Source: Microbacterium dauci
GTDB taxonomy: Bacteria; Actinomycetota; Actinomycetes; Actinomycetales; Microbacteriaceae
NCBI RefSeq assembly: GCF_030065535.1
Contig: NZ_JASJND010000006.1
Span: forward strand, 186,001 to 250,000
Direction: 5' to 3'
DNA: 64,000 nucleotides
Position 1 is the stretch's first letter, and each line of letters opens with the position of its first letter. Position numbers and translations under genes: made by a program. The notes below the pieces were generated by a model that worked only from the letters and a program-made list of their open reading frames with translations, was not told the DNA's origin and searched no databases. This document shows, one piece after another, positions 60,053 to 64,000 of the stretch.

Positions 60053-63000
60053 ATGACCGACACCGACACCGACGTCACCCCCGCCGAGCTCGCCGACGAG
60101 GCGGTCGCGCTCGTGCGTACGTGGCTCGAGCAGAGCCGCGACGAGCCCGTCGACGCCGCCGCCGAGCGGCTCGCAGGGGTGCTCCGCGACCCGCGCGGTC
60201 TCGACTTCACGGTCGGCTTCGTCGACGGCGTCGTCCGCCCCGAAGACACCCGCGTCGCCGCCCGGAATCTCGCCGCGCTCGCGCCGCTCGTCCCTGCATT
60301 CCTGCCGTGGCATCTGAAGGCCGCGATCCGCCTCGGTACGACCTTCGCGCCGGTGCTCCCCGGCATCGTCGTCCCTGCAGCACGGGTCGCGCTGCGCTCG
60401 ATGGTGCGCCACCTCATCGTCGACGCGACCGACTCGCGTCTCGGCCCGGCAATCACCAAGATCCGCGGCACCAACGACAGCGGCATCCGCCTCAACGTCA
60501 ACCTCCTCGGCGAGGCGATTCTCGGCAAGAAGGAGGCGGCGCGCCGACTCGCCGGCACACGCCGCCTGCTCGAGCGCGAGGACGTCGACTACGTGTCGAT
60601 CAAGGTGTCGTCGACCGTCGCACCGCACACCCCCTGGGCGTTCGATGCGGCGGTCGCCGACGCCGTCGAGGCGCTCCGCCCGCTGTACCGCGTCGCGCGC
60701 GACCAGCGCACCTTCGTGAACCTCGACATGGAGGAGTACAAAGACCTCGACCTCACCCTCGCCGTCTTCACGACGGTGCTGGACGAGCCGGAGTTCCAGG
60801 ATCTCGAGGCCGGCATCGTCCTGCAGGCGTATCTGCCCGACGCGCTCGCGGCGATGATCCGCCTGCAGGAGTGGGCCGCGGCACGCGTCGCGGCCGGGGG
60901 AGCGCCCATCAAGGTGCGCGTCGTGAAGGGTGCGAACTTGCCGATGGAGCGGGTGGATGCCGACGTCCACGACTGGCCGCTCGCGACCTGGCACTCCAAG
61001 CTCGCGTCCGACGCGTCGTACAAGGCCGTGCTCGACTACGCGCTGCGCCCGGAGCACACGCGCAACGTGCGCATCGGTGTCGCGGGACACAACCTGTTCG
61101 ACATCGCGCTCGCCTGGTTGCTCGCCACCCGTCGCGGGGTCACCGAGGGCATCGACGTCGAGATGCTGCTCGGCATGGCCACCGCGCAGGCCGCCGTCGT
61201 CCGCCGGACCGTCGGCTCGATCCTGCTCTACACCCCGGTCGTGCACCCCGGCGAGTTCGACGTCGCCATCGCCTACTTGATCCGGCGTCTCGAGGAGGGT
61301 GCCTCGAGTGAGAACTTCATGTCGGCGGTGTTCGACCTCGACGACGACGCGAGCCTCTTCGCCCGTGAGGAGCAGCGCTTCCGCGCGGCGGTCGCCGCGA
61401 TGCCGGACGGCGTCCCCGCCCCGCACCGCGTCCAGGACCGTACGGTCGCTCCTGAACCGGCACCGACGAACGGCTTCGTGAACCGGCCCGACTCCGACCC
61501 GGCCATCGCCGTGAACCGCGCCTGGGCCGACGGGATCATCGCCCGCATGGAACACTCCGACCTCGGTGTCGCGACGGCGGATGCCGCCGTCATCACGGAC
61601 GTCGACGACCTCGACGATCTGCTCGTCGGCGCGTCAGAGGCCGCCGCGTCCTGGCGTGCGCTCGGCCCCGACGCTCGTGCCGAGATCCTGCACCGTGCCG
61701 GCGATGTGCTCGAGCGCCGCCGCGCCGAGCTGCTCGAGGTCATGGGCGCCGAGTGCGGCAAGGTGATCGAGCAGTCCGACCCTGAGGTGAGCGAAGCCAT
61801 CGACTTCGCCCACTACTACGCCGAGCAGGGCCGTCGACTGGCTGACGTCGACGGCGCGACGTTCACACCCGTGGGACTCACCGTCGTCACGCCGCCGTGG
61901 AACTTCCCCGTCGCGATCCCCGCGGGCTCGACGCTCGCCGCACTCGCCGCGGGGAGCGCCGTCGTCATCAAGCCCGCCGCACTCGCGCGTCGCTCGGGTT
62001 CGGTCATGGTCGAGGCGCTGTGGGAGGCAGGGGTCCCGCGCGACGTGCTGCGACTCGTGCAGGTGTCGGAGCGCGACCTCGGTGCGCGGCTCATCTCGCA
62101 CCCCGCCGTCGAACGGGTTGTGCTGACCGGGTCGTACGAGACCGCCGAATTGTTCCGCTCGTTCCGGCCTGACCTGCCCCTGCTGGCCGAGACCAGCGGC
62201 AAGAACGCGGTCATCGTGACGCCCTCTGCCGACCTCGACCTCGCCGCGAAGGACGTGGCGTTCTCGGCGTTCGGGCATGCCGGCCAGAAGTGCTCCGCGG
62301 CATCGCTCGTCATCCTCGTCGGCTCGGTCGCCACGAGCCGCCGCTTCCGCGCCCAGCTCATCGACGCGGTCACGTCGCTCGAGGTCGGCCTCCCGTGGGA
62401 GCCCGCGTCGCGCATCGGGCCGCTCATCGAACCCGCGGCCGGCAAGCTGTTGCGCGCACTCACGACGCTCGAGCCGGGGCAGCGGTGGGTCGTCGAGCCG
62501 CGCAGGCTCGACGACGAGGGCGCACGGTGGACGCCCGGCATCCGCGACGGCGTGCAGGCGGGGAGCGAGTTCCACCTGACCGAGTACTTCGGCCCGGTGC
62601 TCGGCATCATGACCGCGGCGACCCTGGACGAGGCGATCGCGCTCGTGAACCGCATCGACTACGGCCTCACCTCGGGGCTGCACGCCCTCGACCCCGACGA
62701 GATCCAGACCTGGCTCGCCGGTGTCGAGGCCGGCAACGCCTACGTGAACCGTGGGACGACCGGTGCGATCGTGCAGCGCCAGCCGTTCGGCGGCTGGAAG
62801 AAGTCGGTCGTCGGCCCCACGACGAAGGCCGGCGGACCGCACTACCTCTTCGGCTTCGGTTCGTGGGCGGATGCCGCGCCCGCGGCGCGCGTCCGCACCG
62901 ACGCCTTCGGCGACGCGGCGCTCGCCGCCGTCGCGCCGGACCGCCGCGCGTGGCTTGCGGCAGCGCTCACGAGCGACCGCGCCGCGTGGCACACGACCTT

Positions 63001-63484
63001 CGGGACGGCACAGGACGTCACGGGGCTCGCCGTCGAGCAGAACGTCCTCCGGTACGCACCCGTACCCGTCACCGTGCGTGTCGAGGACGCCGACGAGGCG
63101 GCACTCGTCCGCGTCGTCGCGGCCGGTCGACTCGCGGCATCCGAGGTGACCGTCAGCACAACGACCCCGCCGACCGCTGCGGTCCGCGCGTGGCTCGACG
63201 GCGTCGGCGTCCGCTCGCACGTCGAAGACGATGACGCGTGGGCGCGGCGAGCCCGCGCGCTCGCGCGCACGGGAGGACGCGTGCGTCTGCTCGGCGGCAC
63301 GCTCGCGGACGTCACGGTGCTCTCCGACGCGTCGCCGTCGCTCGCGGTCTACGTCGGTGACGTCGTCAGCGCCGGCGAGGTCGAGCTGCTGACGTTCCTG
63401 CGCGAGCAGGCGGTCTCGATCACGGCGCACCGCTTCGGCACGCCGCGGCAGTACGAGGTGCCGGCGGCGACCGCCGGGCACTGA
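60053..63484 (+). CDS. putA: Bifunctional proline dehydrogenase / glutamate-semialdehyde dehydrogenase
   Basis: 1143-residue PutA that oxidises proline to glutamate in two steps. The proline dehydrogenase barrel covers about residues 90-440 (DYVSIKVSST, QAYLPDALA, RVVKGANLPMER). The aldehyde dehydrogenase domain covers about 500-960: PPWNFPVAIPAGS, SGKNAVIVTPSADLD, and the catalytic cysteine in GHAGQKCSAAS (about residue 747). About 180 residues follow. GAGGAG precedes the ATG. Controlled presumably by the divergent LysR. Confidence 0.94.
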   Translation: MTDTDTDVTPAELADEAVALVRTWLEQSRDEPVDAAAERLAGVLRDPRGLDFTVGFVDGVVRPEDTRVAARNLAALAPLVPAFLPWHLKAAIRLGTTFAPVLPGIVVPAARVALRSMVRHLIVDATDSRLGPAITKIRGTNDSGIRLNVNLLGEAILGKKEAARRLAGTRRLLEREDVDYVSIKVSSTVAPHTPWAFDAAVADAVEALRPLYRVARDQRTFVNLDMEEYKDLDLTLAVFTTVLDEPEFQDLEAGIVLQAYLPDALAAMIRLQEWAAARVAAGGAPIKVRVVKGANLPMERVDADVHDWPLATWHSKLASDASYKAVLDYALRPEHTRNVRIGVAGHNLFDIALAWLLATRRGVTEGIDVEMLLGMATAQAAVVRRTVGSILLYTPVVHPGEFDVAIAYLIRRLEEGASSENFMSAVFDLDDDASLFAREEQRFRAAVAAMPDGVPAPHRVQDRTVAPEPAPTNGFVNRPDSDPAIAVNRAWADGIIARMEHSDLGVATADAAVITDVDDLDDLLVGASEAAASWRALGPDARAEILHRAGDVLERRRAELLEVMGAECGKVIEQSDPEVSEAIDFAHYYAEQGRRLADVDGATFTPVGLTVVTPPWNFPVAIPAGSTLAALAAGSAVVIKPAALARRSGSVMVEALWEAGVPRDVLRLVQVSERDLGARLISHPAVERVVLTGSYETAELFRSFRPDLPLLAETSGKNAVIVTPSADLDLAAKDVAFSAFGHAGQKCSAASLVILVGSVATSRRFRAQLIDAVTSLEVGLPWEPASRIGPLIEPAAGKLLRALTTLEPGQRWVVEPRRLDDEGARWTPGIRDGVQAGSEFHLTEYFGPVLGIMTAATLDEAIALVNRIDYGLTSGLHALDPDEIQTWLAGVEAGNAYVNRGTTGAIVQRQPFGGWKKSVVGPTTKAGGPHYLFGFGSWADAAPAARVRTDAFGDAALAAVAPDRRAWLAAALTSDRAAWHTTFGTAQDVTGLAVEQNVLRYAPVPVTVRVEDADEAALVRVVAAGRLAASEVTVSTTTPPTAAVRAWLDGVGVRSHVEDDDAWARRARALARTGGRVRLLGGTLADVTVLSDASPSLAVYVGDVVSAGEVELLTFLREQAVSITAHRFGTPRQYEVPAATAGH

Positions 63485-63545
63485 CGGGATCCGGGCCGAG
63501 CACGCGAACTACGATCGAAGGACACCCCCTCCCGGAAGGTTCGCT

Positions 63546-64000
63546 GTGCCCGTCGACTCCCTCGCCCACGCCACCGATCTCGCGGATTTCGTCGCCGCGT
63601 CGCCCTCGAGCTTTCACGCGGCGGCTGAGGTCGCGCGCCGCCTGCGCGAGGTGGGCTTCGTCGAGCTGTCCGAGCAGGACGCCTGGCCGGCACAGCCCGG
63701 CGGCACGTTCTTCGTCGTCCGAGACGGTGCGGTGCTGGCGTGGGTCGTGCCGACGGATGCCGGGCCCTCGACCGGCGTCCACATCTTCGGCGCCCATAGC
63801 GACTCGCCCGCGTTCAAGCTGAAGCCGCGTCCCACGACCGGCTCGCTCGGCTGGCTGCAGGCCGGCGTCGAGGTGTACGGCGGGCCGCTGCTGAACTCGT
63901 GGCTCGACCGCGAGCTGCGCCTCGCCGGGCGGCTCGTGCTCGACGACGGCACGCAGGTGCTCGCCGCCACCGGGCCGCTGCTGCGTCTGCCGCAGCTCGC
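63546..64000 (+). CDS. M18 family aminopeptidase, 5' part only
   Basis: The first 151 residues of an M18 (aspartyl-type) metallo-aminopeptidase. VDSLAHATDLADFVAASPSSFHAAAEVA is the usual start; FGAHSDSPAFKLKP holds the first zinc His/Asp, and LLNSWLDRELRLAGR the second region. It probably trims peptides in the cytosol. The GTG start at 63546 follows GGAAGG. The gene runs off the window edge, so its end is not seen. Confidence 0.9.
   Translation, partial: MPVDSLAHATDLADFVAASPSSFHAAAEVARRLREVGFVELSEQDAWPAQPGGTFFVVRDGAVLAWVVPTDAGPSTGVHIFGAHSDSPAFKLKPRPTTGSLGWLQAGVEVYGGPLLNSWLDRELRLAGRLVLDDGTQVLAATGPLLRLPQL

Overview
This is a 64 kb, GC-rich, gene-dense stretch of an actinobacterial chromosome. 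The gene content (menaquinone pathway, FprA-type ferredoxin reductase, DUF7882/DUF4229/DUF6328 families, mycothiol-type arsenate reductase, many leaderless genes) and the very abundant heptamer GGATGCC/GGCATCC suggest Microbacterium or a close Microbacteriaceae relative. The genus is inferred from memory of such genomes, not from a search.

Layout. 1-2.9 kb: an MMPL exporter (cut by the window edge) diverges from its TetR regulator over two tandem palindromes. 2.9-19.2 kb: an almost complete menaquinone set (menC, menB, menE, menA, menD, menF, menG and the polyprenyl diphosphate synthase for the side chain), interleaved with two PAP2 phosphatases, small lipoproteins and membrane proteins, a PPK2 kinase and a ferredoxin-NADP reductase. 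19.2-25.8 kb: a Bcr/CflA exporter, a TetR-controlled sugar isomerase/dehydrogenase pair, a chromosomal arsenic locus (ArsC, ArsR-ArsC fusion, aquaglyceroporin) and a GNAT enzyme. 25.8-43.0 kb: a redox/stress-flavoured region with three SDR enzymes, a GH15 glucosidase, an SDR / hydrolase-gluconate-dehydrogenase-subunit-3 fusion / GMC operon, a flavin reductase, a CDF transporter, phosphoketolase, an SQR-like protein without cysteine, and DUF2945 and SRPBCC proteins. Two genes of this region share an identical long promoter block.

43,059-48,362 is a 5.3 kb genomic island inserted into the 3' end of yajQ. It is bounded by a perfect 22-bp direct repeat, and the left copy is a duplicate of the yajQ stop-codon end. 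Its six genes form a second arsenic cluster (ArsR, ArsO-like flavoprotein, ArsC, ArsR-ArsC fusion, aquaglyceroporin, CoA-disulfide-reductase-like enzyme). The central part mirrors the chromosomal locus at 23.4-25.2 kb. No recombinase is encoded inside it.

48.3-64 kb: yajQ, an FBP-type zinc protein, tRNA-Tyr, a DUF2087 protein, a double-VOC protein, a PYROXD2-like oxidoreductase, an inositol-monophosphatase-family enzyme, an M23 peptidase, tRNA-Thr and tRNA-Met, a TetR/DHA2 exporter pair, a LysR/putA pair, and the start of an M18 aminopeptidase.

Patterns across the window: many genes carry a TANNNT -10 hexamer only 6-8 nt before the start codon, which implies leaderless mRNAs; I used this to choose several starts. 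Four divergent regulator/target pairs have a perfect or near-perfect palindromic operator between them. Two copies of a four-armed AGAAACCA repeat lie at 56.5 and 58.9 kb. No stretch longer than about 300 bases lacks a gene, and no CRISPR array or insertion sequence was seen.
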